Part shown: one piece after another, positions 1 to 7,073 of the stretch | Numbering within the stretch: the first letter of the stretch is position 1 | How the letters are laid out: every line of letters begins with the position of its first letter | Assembly (NCBI GenBank): GCA_001995005.1 | Contig: MDJN01000180.1 | Span: 1 to 14,662 of the forward strand | DNA length: 14,662 nucleotides | Direction: 5' to 3' | Source: Candidatus Parepulonipiscium sp. PG-Nun2H_MBin03 | GTDB lineage: Bacteria > Bacillota > Clostridia > Lachnospirales > Cellulosilyticaceae | The notes under the pieces: model-generated | Database searches by the model: none | Seen by the model: the letters and a program-made list of their open reading frames with translations, nothing else | Told to the model about the DNA's origin: nothing | Made by a program: the position numbers and the translations under genes

Positions 1-549
1 CTAGAAAATTTATCTATAGGAGATTGGATATTAGAGATAGATCTAGAACATCCGGATAAAGGGATTGTAGATATATGGCTAGCTGAAACTAGCTTAAACC
101 CATATGCTTATATAAAGGATGGTGATCCGTTTATAACTATACCATCAATATCAAATACAAAAGGAATTATATGTATTGGGGCATATGATGATAATACTTT
201 AACAATTACAAGAGAATCCGGCAGAGGATATACTAGAGATGGGAATATATTACCGAGCTATGTTATAGAGGCTGTAGATGTATTTGTGCCACTAACAAAT
301 AAGAAATCTGCCATGTTAAATGGAGTTTTAGTAGCGTTAGGGCTTATGACAGGAGAGGCTGCAGGAGTGTATAGTATATTATTAAAAAAGCAAATACAGA
401 TACTACCAAATACGTCGATTATGTCATATTGGTTAAGTGCAAATCTTGAGCAACTTACTACTATAGAATATCCAAATGAAAGACAAGGTTATGGGATATA
501 TACGCTTGAAAATTTAAAAATGTGGCTATTAGTAAATGGTATTATATAG
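1..549 (+). CDS. S8 family (Csp-like) subtilase, C-terminal part; probable pseudoprotease
   Basis: The open frame runs from base 1 to a TAG at 547-549 and is the C-terminal 182 residues of a protein that begins upstream of the window. It matches the two following S8 proteins along its length: the end of the inserted beta-rich domain (GDWILEIDL, VDIWLAE), the strand reading ITIPSISNTKGIICIGAYD, the SGRGYTRDG loop, and the C-terminal YGIYTLENLKMWL helix. Anchored on the conserved V-D-V segment (the third paralogue has V-N-I), the catalytic GTS motif falls without gaps on G-V-L, so the nucleophile serine is leucine (codon 328-330), and the following A-P-H-V is L-G-L-M. The downstream T-G still aligns. 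I infer a non-catalytic subtilase, comparable in principle to CspC and CspA of Clostridioides difficile. The Asp and His regions lie outside the window. The stop codon overlaps the ribosome binding site of the next gene, which suggests translational coupling. Confidence 0.85.
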   Translation, partial: LENLSIGDWILEIDLEHPDKGIVDIWLAETSLNPYAYIKDGDPFITIPSISNTKGIICIGAYDDNTLTITRESGRGYTRDGNILPSYVIEAVDVFVPLTNKKSAMLNGVLVALGLMTGEAAGVYSILLKKQIQILPNTSIMSYWLSANLEQLTTIEYPNERQGYGIYTLENLKMWLLVNGII

Positions 550-558
550 GAGGAGAGT

Positions 559-2286
559 ATGAATACAAAACTTAGTGCACAAATTCAACTTATGTTGCAA
601 TATCCGCTGAGTGAATTGCCCATTTCATTTTACAAGATTACAGGGATGAAAAGTGCAGATATTTGGGATGTATTATTAATCTATAATGGAGATATTGAAG
701 ATATAGATATAGAAATTACAAATCTTACAATTTTAAGTGCTAGATATGCGACGTGTAGCGTAAATAAAAATCGCCTAGAAGCTTTGGCTCAGCATAAAGT
801 TATTGAATATATTACATTACCTGAAGTTATGCAATATATTAGTGTACAATCGGAAGTTTGTGCGTTGAATTTAGATTCCCCACTAAGCGGGTATGAGGTT
901 ACAGGGAGAGGAACGTATTTTGGTAGTATAGATACAGGTGTTGATTACACTCATCCAGATTTTATTAATCCGGATGGAACTAGTCGTATATTATACTTAT
1001 GGGACCAAACTATTGCTGGCAATTCTCCAGAAGGGTTTAATATAGGTACTGAATTTACAAATGAGGATATAAACTATGCATTGCAAACAGGCAATTTACT
1101 AGAGACAAAAGATGCATTAGGGCATGGTACTGCCCTTGCTAGTATAGCAGTTGGTAACAGTGAGCAATATAAAGGTATAGCCCCTGGTGCAGATTTAGTT
1201 GTGGTGAAAGTGGGGCAAGTAGGGGTAAATCTTATGGATCCATATAGGGGTCCTAGAAATGCAGAAATTATGATGGCACTTAAATATGTGGTAGAAAAAG
1301 CTAGGCAAGATAATCGTCCGATTAGCATTTTGATAGGATTTGGTATAAATGAAGGCGGGCATAATGGCAGTAGCCTATTAGAACAATATATTGATTACCT
1401 ATCGAGTATATGGAAAGTAAATATGGTAGTTGGTACTGGAAATCAAGCTAATAAAGACAGCCATACAGCTGGTGAAGTAAAACAAGGGCAGACACATACT
1501 ATAGGCGTATTTATAGATAGTGGGCAACCGTATTATTTTACGTCGATATGGAAAAACTTTATAGACGATTTTGGCGTATCTGTAGTTGCTCCGAATGGCG
1601 AAAGAACAATTATGTTAACTAGAGATGAGGTAAATAGTAATACTATTATAGGAAATAGTATAGTGTCTATAAATTTTTCTCAGCAAGGACAAATATCTAA
1701 TGGTGAGCAAATTCTTGTATTTATTGATACGTTATTTGGTAATGAGATAAAAGATGGAAACTGGAAGATAGAACTAACAGGATTATTTGTATTAGATGGA
1801 AAATATAATGCATGGGGTGAGGCTTTGGAGCAAGTGACGCGCAGTATAAGATTTATAAACCCAGTTATTTCAAATACCTTAACAATTCCAGCCACATCAA
1901 GTTTAGTTACAAGTGTAGCGGCTACAAACGGTTTTCAAGTTGCATCATTTTCTGGAAGAGGGTTTCAAACTACAAATAGTATAAAACCTGATATATCGGC
2001 CCCAGGGGTGGATATTACTGCGGCATATGCAGATAAAATGTATCAGAAAATTACGGGTACTAGTGCAGCAGCAGCTTTTGTAGCTGGGGCATATTTGCTG
2101 TTATTTGAGTATGGAATTAATGAAGGAGGAGATAATTATCTCTATGGAGATGCTTTAAAGGCATATTTATTGCGGACAGCAAAAAGACGTTTTGGCGTAA
2201 CATTTCCTAGCATAGAGTGGGGGTATGGTGAATTATGCGTAAAGAATACTCTAGAGGCTCTTAGCAGATTATATAAACTTAGGTAG
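559..2286 (+). CDS. S8 family subtilase, Csp-like, triad retained in eroded motifs
   Basis: This is a 575-residue serine protease of the subtilisin family. Residues 1-95 look like a propeptide of the Csp type. The core follows: catalytic Asp125 in SIDTGVD, His189 in GHGTALAS, oxyanion Asn295 in GTGNQ and Ser502 in TGTSAAAAFVAGA. The 313 residues between His and Ser are far more than the roughly 157 in subtilisin; the excess (about 305-440) is beta-strand-rich and fits the jelly-roll insert known from Clostridium Csp proteases. No signal peptide or membrane segment is seen, so it probably acts inside the cell or in a spore. The conserved GHGTHVAG and GTSMAAPHV are altered to GHGTALAS and GTSAAAAFV, so activity is likely but not certain. 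The ATG has AGGAGG at 548-553, five bases upstream, and the gap to the previous gene is nine bases. The substrate is unknown. Confidence 0.9.
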   Translation: MNTKLSAQIQLMLQYPLSELPISFYKITGMKSADIWDVLLIYNGDIEDIDIEITNLTILSARYATCSVNKNRLEALAQHKVIEYITLPEVMQYISVQSEVCALNLDSPLSGYEVTGRGTYFGSIDTGVDYTHPDFINPDGTSRILYLWDQTIAGNSPEGFNIGTEFTNEDINYALQTGNLLETKDALGHGTALASIAVGNSEQYKGIAPGADLVVVKVGQVGVNLMDPYRGPRNAEIMMALKYVVEKARQDNRPISILIGFGINEGGHNGSSLLEQYIDYLSSIWKVNMVVGTGNQANKDSHTAGEVKQGQTHTIGVFIDSGQPYYFTSIWKNFIDDFGVSVVAPNGERTIMLTRDEVNSNTIIGNSIVSINFSQQGQISNGEQILVFIDTLFGNEIKDGNWKIELTGLFVLDGKYNAWGEALEQVTRSIRFINPVISNTLTIPATSSLVTSVAATNGFQVASFSGRGFQTTNSIKPDISAPGVDITAAYADKMYQKITGTSAAAAFVAGAYLLLFEYGINEGGDNYLYGDALKAYLLRTAKRRFGVTFPSIEWGYGELCVKNTLEALSRLYKLR

Positions 2287-2320
2287 GTGAATTGTTATAG
2301 AAAGTAAAATAGGAGCATCT

Positions 2321-4048
2321 TTGCAAATTGTTAGTACGCTTTCTAATACAGAAAAAGAGCAAGTAAATGAATACTTAGACGAATTTGGTTTTAACACGCA
2401 CCAAATTATAGATATTGTAGTAAAATACAATGGAGATATAGATTATGTGGCAAACGAAGTGGATGGAGTAGCACAAATAATTAGCCAGAAATTTGCCGTT
2501 ATGTCTATACCTGATAATAATATTAATAAATTGAGTGGCTTTTCTCAAATAGAATATATGGAACTTCCGAAACTATTAGGGTATAGTCTTAGTGCAAGCA
2601 TAAGTAATAGTTGTGTAAAAGTAGTACAAAATAATGCACCTTATAACTTAAAAGGCACGGGAGTATTACTGGGTATAATAGATTCTGGGATACAATATGC
2701 ACATAGAGATTTTAGAAATAGCAGCGATGGCACAACACGTATAGAATATATATGGGATCAAAGTATAGAAGGTAATCCACCGGTAGGGTTTAATAGTGGA
2801 ACAGAATATACAAGAAGCCAAATTAACGAAGCTCTGCGGCAACCTACTACTGCTGAACGCCTTAGTATTGTACCTTCCCAAGATACAATAGGGCATGGCA
2901 CACATGTAGCAGGCATAGCGGGGGGAAATGGTAATGCTTCAAATGGTCAATATGTAGGCATGGCACCTGAAGCTGAATTTATTATAGTAAAGTTAGGAAC
3001 GGGCAATACGACATTTGTAAGAAATATCGAGATTATGCTTGCTATAAAATATGTTATTGAAAAGGCACGAGAGCTTAATAAGCCGGTGGCGATAAACCTA
3101 AGTAATGGAACAAATGAAGGTCCGCATGATGGTAGGTCTATAATAGAACAATACATAGACGATATGTCTCAGGTGTGGAAAAATAATATTATAATAGCCT
3201 CTGGTAACGAAGGGGTGAGTTTTACGCATACAAGTGAAACTGTGACAATGACCAAAACTGGGATATTTAGTTTTCAAATAGGAGCAAATCAAACTGCCTA
3301 TGGAGTATCTGTATGGAAATCTTTTATAGATACTATGGAATTTGAAATCATAAGCCCATCGGGAAATAGGAGCAGTCGAATAAGATATAGGGACGGTGTG
3401 AAATCTTTCATATTAGATAGAACAAAAGTTTATATTACTTTTGTAGGACCATCACCATTAAATGGGGATGAGGAATTTGCTATTTTTTTAAGCCCAATAA
3501 GCAGTGGTGCAATTGCAGCAGGAACATGGACGGTAAATGTATATGGAATAGATATAGTAGATGGATTTATAGATATATGGGGGCCTACTAGTGAAATTGC
3601 TGGCAAGGACACATTTATGTTGCAACCAGTACGTTCAACTACGCTAACTACGCCATCAACGGCAAGAAATGCAATAACAGTGGGAGCGTATAATAGTTTA
3701 ACTAATCAAATAGCACCATTTTCGGGAACTGGGTATGCAAGAAATGAAACTACAATAAAACCAGACATAACTGCTCCAGGCGTAAATATAGTATCTACTT
3801 CGATTACTGGAGGTTATATTACGCAAAGCGGAACAAGTATGGCAGCCCCTCATGTAACGGGTGCAGTGGCACTTATGATGCAGTGGGGAATAGTTCAACA
3901 ACGGGTGCCGTTTTTATATGGCGAATTTTTAAAAACTTACCTGCTTAGAGGAGCAGAAAGAAATGGGATTTCGGTGCCTAGCCCAGAGTGGGGATATGGA
4001 AAACTATGCCTAAAAAATGCACTTGACATGTTGGCTCGAACAGTTTAA
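2321..4048 (+). CDS. S8 family subtilase, Csp-like, canonical active site
   Basis: This 575-residue paralogue of the preceding gene has a complete subtilase site: Asp121 (IIDSGIQ), His192 (GHGTHVAG), oxyanion Asn296 (ASGNEG) and Ser506 (GTSMAAPHVTGA). The same propeptide-like N-terminus and the same long His-Ser insert of beta strands are present, and no signal peptide. It is the member of the cluster most likely to be an active protease, and I infer it could process itself or its catalytically weaker neighbours. The start is uncertain: TTG at 2321 has AGGAG at 2311-2315 with five bases between, and is chosen here. Similarity to the second paralogue continues upstream of it (E-S-K-I-G-A-S against N-T-K-L-S-A-Q), where the codon aligned with the neighbour's ATG is ATA at 2297. 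No ATG, GTG or TTG lies in frame between the stop at 2288 and 2321. Confidence 0.92.
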   Translation: MQIVSTLSNTEKEQVNEYLDEFGFNTHQIIDIVVKYNGDIDYVANEVDGVAQIISQKFAVMSIPDNNINKLSGFSQIEYMELPKLLGYSLSASISNSCVKVVQNNAPYNLKGTGVLLGIIDSGIQYAHRDFRNSSDGTTRIEYIWDQSIEGNPPVGFNSGTEYTRSQINEALRQPTTAERLSIVPSQDTIGHGTHVAGIAGGNGNASNGQYVGMAPEAEFIIVKLGTGNTTFVRNIEIMLAIKYVIEKARELNKPVAINLSNGTNEGPHDGRSIIEQYIDDMSQVWKNNIIIASGNEGVSFTHTSETVTMTKTGIFSFQIGANQTAYGVSVWKSFIDTMEFEIISPSGNRSSRIRYRDGVKSFILDRTKVYITFVGPSPLNGDEEFAIFLSPISSGAIAAGTWTVNVYGIDIVDGFIDIWGPTSEIAGKDTFMLQPVRSTTLTTPSTARNAITVGAYNSLTNQIAPFSGTGYARNETTIKPDITAPGVNIVSTSITGGYITQSGTSMAAPHVTGAVALMMQWGIVQQRVPFLYGEFLKTYLLRGAERNGISVPSPEWGYGKLCLKNALDMLARTV

Positions 4049-4073
4049 AAAAATGCAGAGGAGATTCCTCTGC
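4047..4073 (-). terminator. Rho-independent terminator of the flagellin gene
   Basis: A perfect 8-bp stem (GCAGAGGA at 4055-4062, TCCTCTGC at 4066-4073) with a 3-base loop lies between two convergent genes. Read on the - strand it is followed by A and then seven T, partly inside the stop codon of the S8 gene. On the + strand the tail is TAAATTC, so it is a poor terminator for the protease genes. Confidence 0.85.
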
Positions 4074-4082
4074 TAAATTCAA

Positions 4083-4898
4083 TTAAAGTGCAATTTGGAA
4101 TGTTGATAGTTGTTGTAACATTTTACTTTCCATTTGCATTTGATATTGTGCTAATAGATTATTTTTAATAAGTGCACTGCTTGACTCTGCATAATCAGTA
4201 TCTTGCATTTGACTTAATGCACTTAAAGTGTTATTAGCAGTAATTTGATTTACATTTTGCTCAGATTGCAGACCATTAGATGTGGCACCTATTTGAGATT
4301 GTAAGCTACTAACACTTGCAGATGCACTTGCTAATTGAGATAATGCATCTTCGTTAAGCTCGCTAAAATCAGGCATTCCAGAAGCACTTATAGTAGCAAT
4401 GCTAAAATCGGTCATTCCTAGTGACTCGGCACTCATTGATGTAGTATCGCTATTAAAAACAGATTGAGTGTTAAATTGCGTACTAGAAAAAGTTGAGCTC
4501 ATTTGCTCAGATAATTGATCAATTTCTTTTTGAATTATGGCTTTATCAGAATCACTTAGAGTATCATTAGAAGCTTGTAAAGTTAATTCATTCATGCGTG
4601 ATAAATTATCTTGCACCCCACTTAATGCACCATCGGCTACATCCAGGCTACCTAGCTCATAATCAATAGTTTGGTTACGAGTCTCAAAGCTAATATTAGC
4701 TGATAACATTTTTTGAGCAATGGCCATAATGGCTGGGTCATCAGCAGCATCATTTACCTTTTTACCAGATGCCAGTTCTTCTATTCTTTCTTTCTCTTCT
4801 TGTTGTTTTTCTCTTAATTCGTTAACATTCTTTTGTGATTGATTAACATTTTGCATTGGAGAATACATATCGGTATTTCTGATTGAACTAATCATCAT
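4083..4898 (-). CDS. Flagellin-family protein, short and divergent
   Basis: This 271-residue protein forms or decorates the flagellar filament. The D1 signature is clear: ASGKKVNDAADDPAIMAIAQKM (about 43-64) corresponds to the family's SGLRINxAxDDAAGLAIxxKM, followed by GALSGVQDNLSRMNELTLQA and a DSDKAIIQKEIDQLSEQM helix with FNTQ near 142. The C-terminal D0 helix (ALIKNNLLAQYQMQME to the end) is also typical. The variable D2/D3 region is almost absent. The N-terminal D0 part is atypical: it is about ten residues longer than usual and rich in Glu, Lys and Gln (residues 20-42). Two adjacent ATG codons follow AAGGAGGGG. A sigma-D-type promoter lies just upstream and a strong terminator just downstream, so it is probably transcribed alone. 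It could be a minor flagellin rather than the main filament protein, since no other flagellar gene is nearby. Confidence 0.9.
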   Translation of the reverse strand: MMISSIRNTDMYSPMQNVNQSQKNVNELREKQQEEKERIEELASGKKVNDAADDPAIMAIAQKMLSANISFETRNQTIDYELGSLDVADGALSGVQDNLSRMNELTLQASNDTLSDSDKAIIQKEIDQLSEQMSSTFSSTQFNTQSVFNSDTTSMSAESLGMTDFSIATISASGMPDFSELNEDALSQLASASASVSSLQSQIGATSNGLQSEQNVNQITANNTLSALSQMQDTDYAESSSALIKNNLLAQYQMQMESKMLQQLSTFQIAL

Positions 4899-4949
4899 AA
4901 AAAATCCCCTCCTTACGGATAAATTTTGTATATAGTATATACATAAAGT

Positions 4950-4976
4950 ATATCGACAAATATTTATTTTACTTGA
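4950..4976 (-). promoter_or_regulatory. Sigma-D (sigma-28)-type promoter of the flagellin gene
   Basis: Read on the - strand: TCAA (4976-4973), a 15-base spacer, then GTCGATAT (4957-4950). The established sigma-28 consensus is TAAA-N15-GCCGATAA; three of four and six to seven of eight positions match with the preferred spacing. It lies 52 bases before the flagellin ATG, the expected place for class III flagellar expression. Confidence 0.78.
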
Positions 4977-4986
4977 TGTGTTATTA

Positions 4987-5853
4987 CTAGTATTTGGCAG
5001 AAAGTTTCAAGTGCTTTTTGGATAGCATAGGCTTATTTATGGCTGAGTAACATTCTGCTAATTTCTTATGTGTTATTGTTAAGTTAGAAGACATAGTAAG
5101 TGCACGGATAAAATAATTAATTGCTGTTTCGTATTCTTTATTATTTAAGTAACAATCGGCAATAACCTCTACGCAAACTTGTTCTGAATGGCCATGTTTA
5201 ACGGCTTGTTTCAGCAAAGAAGCGGCAAGTGAGAACTGCTTAGAGATATAGTTTAAAAAGCCCAGTTCTAAATAGGCATCTTTACAAGTGGGGTATAGCT
5301 TAATAATCTCGTTATATTTTTTGATGCTGTTTGGTATATCGTTTAGCTCCTTAAGACAACGGGCTTGCAGCAGCAAAATCTCAAGCGTAAAGGGGTTGCT
5401 TTTTAAATGCAATAAACTATAGTCTAGAGCTGTGTCGTATTCTTTGGCATAAAAATAGTAATACATAGGTGTAGTAAATTCGGTGCTATGCAATATGTCG
5501 TTATAAGCATAAGCTAGCACAGCTGGTATGTTATGCTCTTTTAAGAGTGCACCTAGATATTCTTCATCGACACTAAAAATGTCAAGGTAATTTTTAAACA
5601 ACTCACAAAATATATTTAATGGTAACTGAGCATATAGAAACGGCAGTTGCGTAGAAAATAATGTAATATATGTATCTACACAATGATAGTCGTTAAGTAG
5701 TTGGAATTTTTTTACTAGATATTCCATTTTGTCATCGCTAATAGTAATTGCAAGGTCTAAGTATTTAATAGCTTCGTCTAGGTTACCTTGTTTTATTAAA
5801 TCACATGAGTATAAAAAGTAGTGTTGTGCAGAATGTGTACAGTTGGCTTCCAT
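4987..5853 (-). CDS. TPR-repeat protein of unknown function
   Basis: This 288-residue soluble protein has no signal peptide or membrane segment. Tetratricopeptide-like helical pairs are visible at about 10-43 (LIKQGNLDEAIKYLDLAI), 127-155, 157-190 (CLKELNDIPNSIKKYNEIIKLYP), 191-224 (LGFLNYISKQFSLAASLLKQA), 225-258 (CYLNNKEYETAINYFIRAL) and 259-288. The stretch 45-125 is helical but without a clear TPR motif. It probably serves as a protein-binding scaffold; the partner is not evident. The ATG follows AAGGAGG with good spacing. It lies 88 bases upstream of the flagellin gene on the same strand, but the flagellin has its own promoter, so a flagellar role is only a positional suggestion. Confidence 0.85.
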   Translation of the reverse strand: MEANCTHSAQHYFLYSCDLIKQGNLDEAIKYLDLAITISDDKMEYLVKKFQLLNDYHCVDTYITLFSTQLPFLYAQLPLNIFCELFKNYLDIFSVDEEYLGALLKEHNIPAVLAYAYNDILHSTEFTTPMYYYFYAKEYDTALDYSLLHLKSNPFTLEILLLQARCLKELNDIPNSIKKYNEIIKLYPTCKDAYLELGFLNYISKQFSLAASLLKQAVKHGHSEQVCVEVIADCYLNNKEYETAINYFIRALTMSSNLTITHKKLAECYSAINKPMLSKKHLKLSAKY

Positions 5854-5889
5854 ATTTCCTCCTTAAAAGTAAAATTATTTTTGTAACTT

Positions 5890-5933
5890 AAAATAGTATT
5901 ACCAGATTATTAATAAACTGATAATACTATTTT
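5890..5933 (-). terminator. Probable terminator after the antiporter gene
   Basis: A 16-base inverted repeat (arms 5890-5905 and 5918-5933, loop of 12) begins 38 bases downstream of the antiporter stop codon. The single irregular position is a C-A mismatch in + strand RNA but a G-U wobble in - strand RNA, so the fold is complete only for - strand transcripts. The - strand stem ends in ATTTT followed by AAG, so the U-run is short. An AT-rich regulatory hairpin before the TPR gene is an alternative. Confidence 0.6.
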
Positions 5934-5971
5934 AATATAAAAACCAACTTCTTACAACAAAATATATGTAA

Positions 5972-6916
5972 TTATCTAAAAATAATATATGTCATATAAC
6001 TAAAGTATCCTATAAGTAGCAATATTCCTTCAGTACGCTTAATTTTACGAGAAGTAGTCGCAAAAATATAAGCAATAAGAGTAGCGTCTAGCATAAAAAA
6101 TAAATCGATAAAAACTTCCTGATTAACGTTGATTGGATTAATTGATGTAGATACACCTAAAATTAAAAATGTATTAAAAATGCTAGAACCCAATACATTT
6201 CCTAGTGCAATATCACTCTCGCCTTTTCTAGCAGCGGTAATAGATGTAACAAGTTCTGGTAAAGATGTACCAACAGCAATAATAGTAAGACCAACCATTC
6301 GTTCACTCATTCCTAAGTCTAATGCAATTTTAACAGAATTATTAACTACTAAATCTCCACCTATAAATATCCCGATGGCACCGCATATTGCAAAAATAAT
6401 ACTTTTGTTTAGTGGCAAAAGATTAATATCGTCTACAGGTTCATTATTCTTATATGCTTTGATTGCAACTTGAATAAGGTATAAGATAAACATAGAAAAA
6501 AAGACTAGTAGTATAATCCCGTCATTTCTTGACAATGCACCTTCTTTACTAAATACCCAGTCCATACCTAGGATAGCAACTATAATAGTTGATACAATAG
6601 CTATTGGAAATTCTTTGCTTAAAACACCGTCTTGTACAGTTAGAGGAAAAATAACAGCAGAAGCTCCTACAACTACCATAAAATTAAAGATATTAGACCC
6701 GATTACATTACCTAGCGACATAGCATTTTGTCCTTGCAGTGCAGAAGTTATGCTTACTGCAAGTTCTGGGGCACTGGTCCCAAATGCGACTATGGTAAGT
6801 CCTATAATAAGAGGGGTTATCTTTAGATATAATGCGATGGATGAGGCACCGTCAATAAAGTAATCTGCTCCTTTGATTAATGCGATAAATCCAACTAATA
6901 ATAAAATGTAACTCAT
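5972..6916 (-). CDS. Calcium/sodium antiporter, CaCA family (YrbG type)
   Basis: This 314-residue integral membrane protein exchanges cations across the cytoplasmic membrane, most likely Ca2+ for Na+ or H+. The two inverted alpha repeats that define the family are clear: alpha-1 at about 39-78 (GLTIVAFGTSAPEL, then GNVIGSNIFN) and alpha-2 at about 209-248 (GLTIIAVGTSLPEL, then GNVLGSSIFN). The ion-binding glutamates correspond to Glu51 and Glu221. About ten hydrophobic segments are visible, with a polar cytoplasmic-type loop at about 152-170 between the halves. Length is usual for TIGR00367-type proteins. The ATG follows AAAGGAG. It is divergent from the manganese exporter gene with 157 bases between them. 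The 8-bp sequence ACTTGTCT occurs twice in its upstream region (6937-6944, 6963-6970). The exact ion cannot be read from sequence. Confidence 0.93.
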   Translation of the reverse strand: MSYILLLVGFIALIKGADYFIDGASSIALYLKITPLIIGLTIVAFGTSAPELAVSITSALQGQNAMSLGNVIGSNIFNFMVVVGASAVIFPLTVQDGVLSKEFPIAIVSTIIVAILGMDWVFSKEGALSRNDGIILLVFFSMFILYLIQVAIKAYKNNEPVDDINLLPLNKSIIFAICGAIGIFIGGDLVVNNSVKIALDLGMSERMVGLTIIAVGTSLPELVTSITAARKGESDIALGNVLGSSIFNTFLILGVSTSINPINVNQEVFIDLFFMLDATLIAYIFATTSRKIKRTEGILLLIGYFSYMTYIIFR

Positions 6917-7001
6917 AAATACTCCTTTCTTAAATAACTTGTCTTGTTTTATTTATATGTATACTTGTCTATATAAAGAACTGGATTTATTATCTAAAAA
7001 A

Positions 7002-7023
7002 GTAAAATATTCACCTATTTTAC
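7002..7023. repeat. Inverted repeat, candidate operator of the mntP-like gene
   Basis: Arms GTAAAATA (7002-7009) and TATTTTAC (7016-7023) are perfect reverse complements around a 6-base centre that is the -35 box of the downstream promoter. A further copy of GTAAAATAT occurs at 7048-7056, just after the expected transcription start. The placement suggests repressor binding; the regulator is unknown, with a MntR-like metal sensor as an inference only. Confidence 0.45.
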
Positions 7024-7038
7024 AAAAAAGCATATAAT
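7010..7038 (+). promoter_or_regulatory. Sigma-A-type promoter of the mntP-like gene
   Basis: A -35 box TTCACC (7010-7015, four of six consensus bases), a 17-base spacer and a perfect TATAAT (7033-7038). The predicted start near 7045 leaves a leader of about 30 bases, too short for a yybP-ykoY manganese riboswitch. Confidence 0.65.
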
Positions 7039-7073
7039 ATTATTAGGGTAAAATATGTTAATGGAGACACGAT

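Noticed and set aside
1074..1328. Reverse-strand open frame inside the second protease
   Set aside because: It lies fully antisense to a well-supported S8 domain, has no ribosome binding site and no recognisable family; the same holds for the other reverse frames at 1680-1895 and 2666-3901.
4921..4949. Alternating TATA-rich stretch after the sigma-D promoter as an operator
   Set aside because: The self-complementarity of TATATAGTATATAC-like sequence is expected from its base composition and has no clear dyad with flanking conservation.
6129..6473. 114-residue + strand frame antisense to the antiporter
   Set aside because: A second, similar antisense frame appears over the other alpha repeat (6615-6863). 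Both are shadows of the repeated, conserved GTSxPEL and GNVxGS codons.
6917..7073. yybP-ykoY manganese riboswitch before the mntP-like gene
   Set aside because: The predicted leader is only about 30 bases and the gap holds no GC-rich conserved junction sequence of that class.
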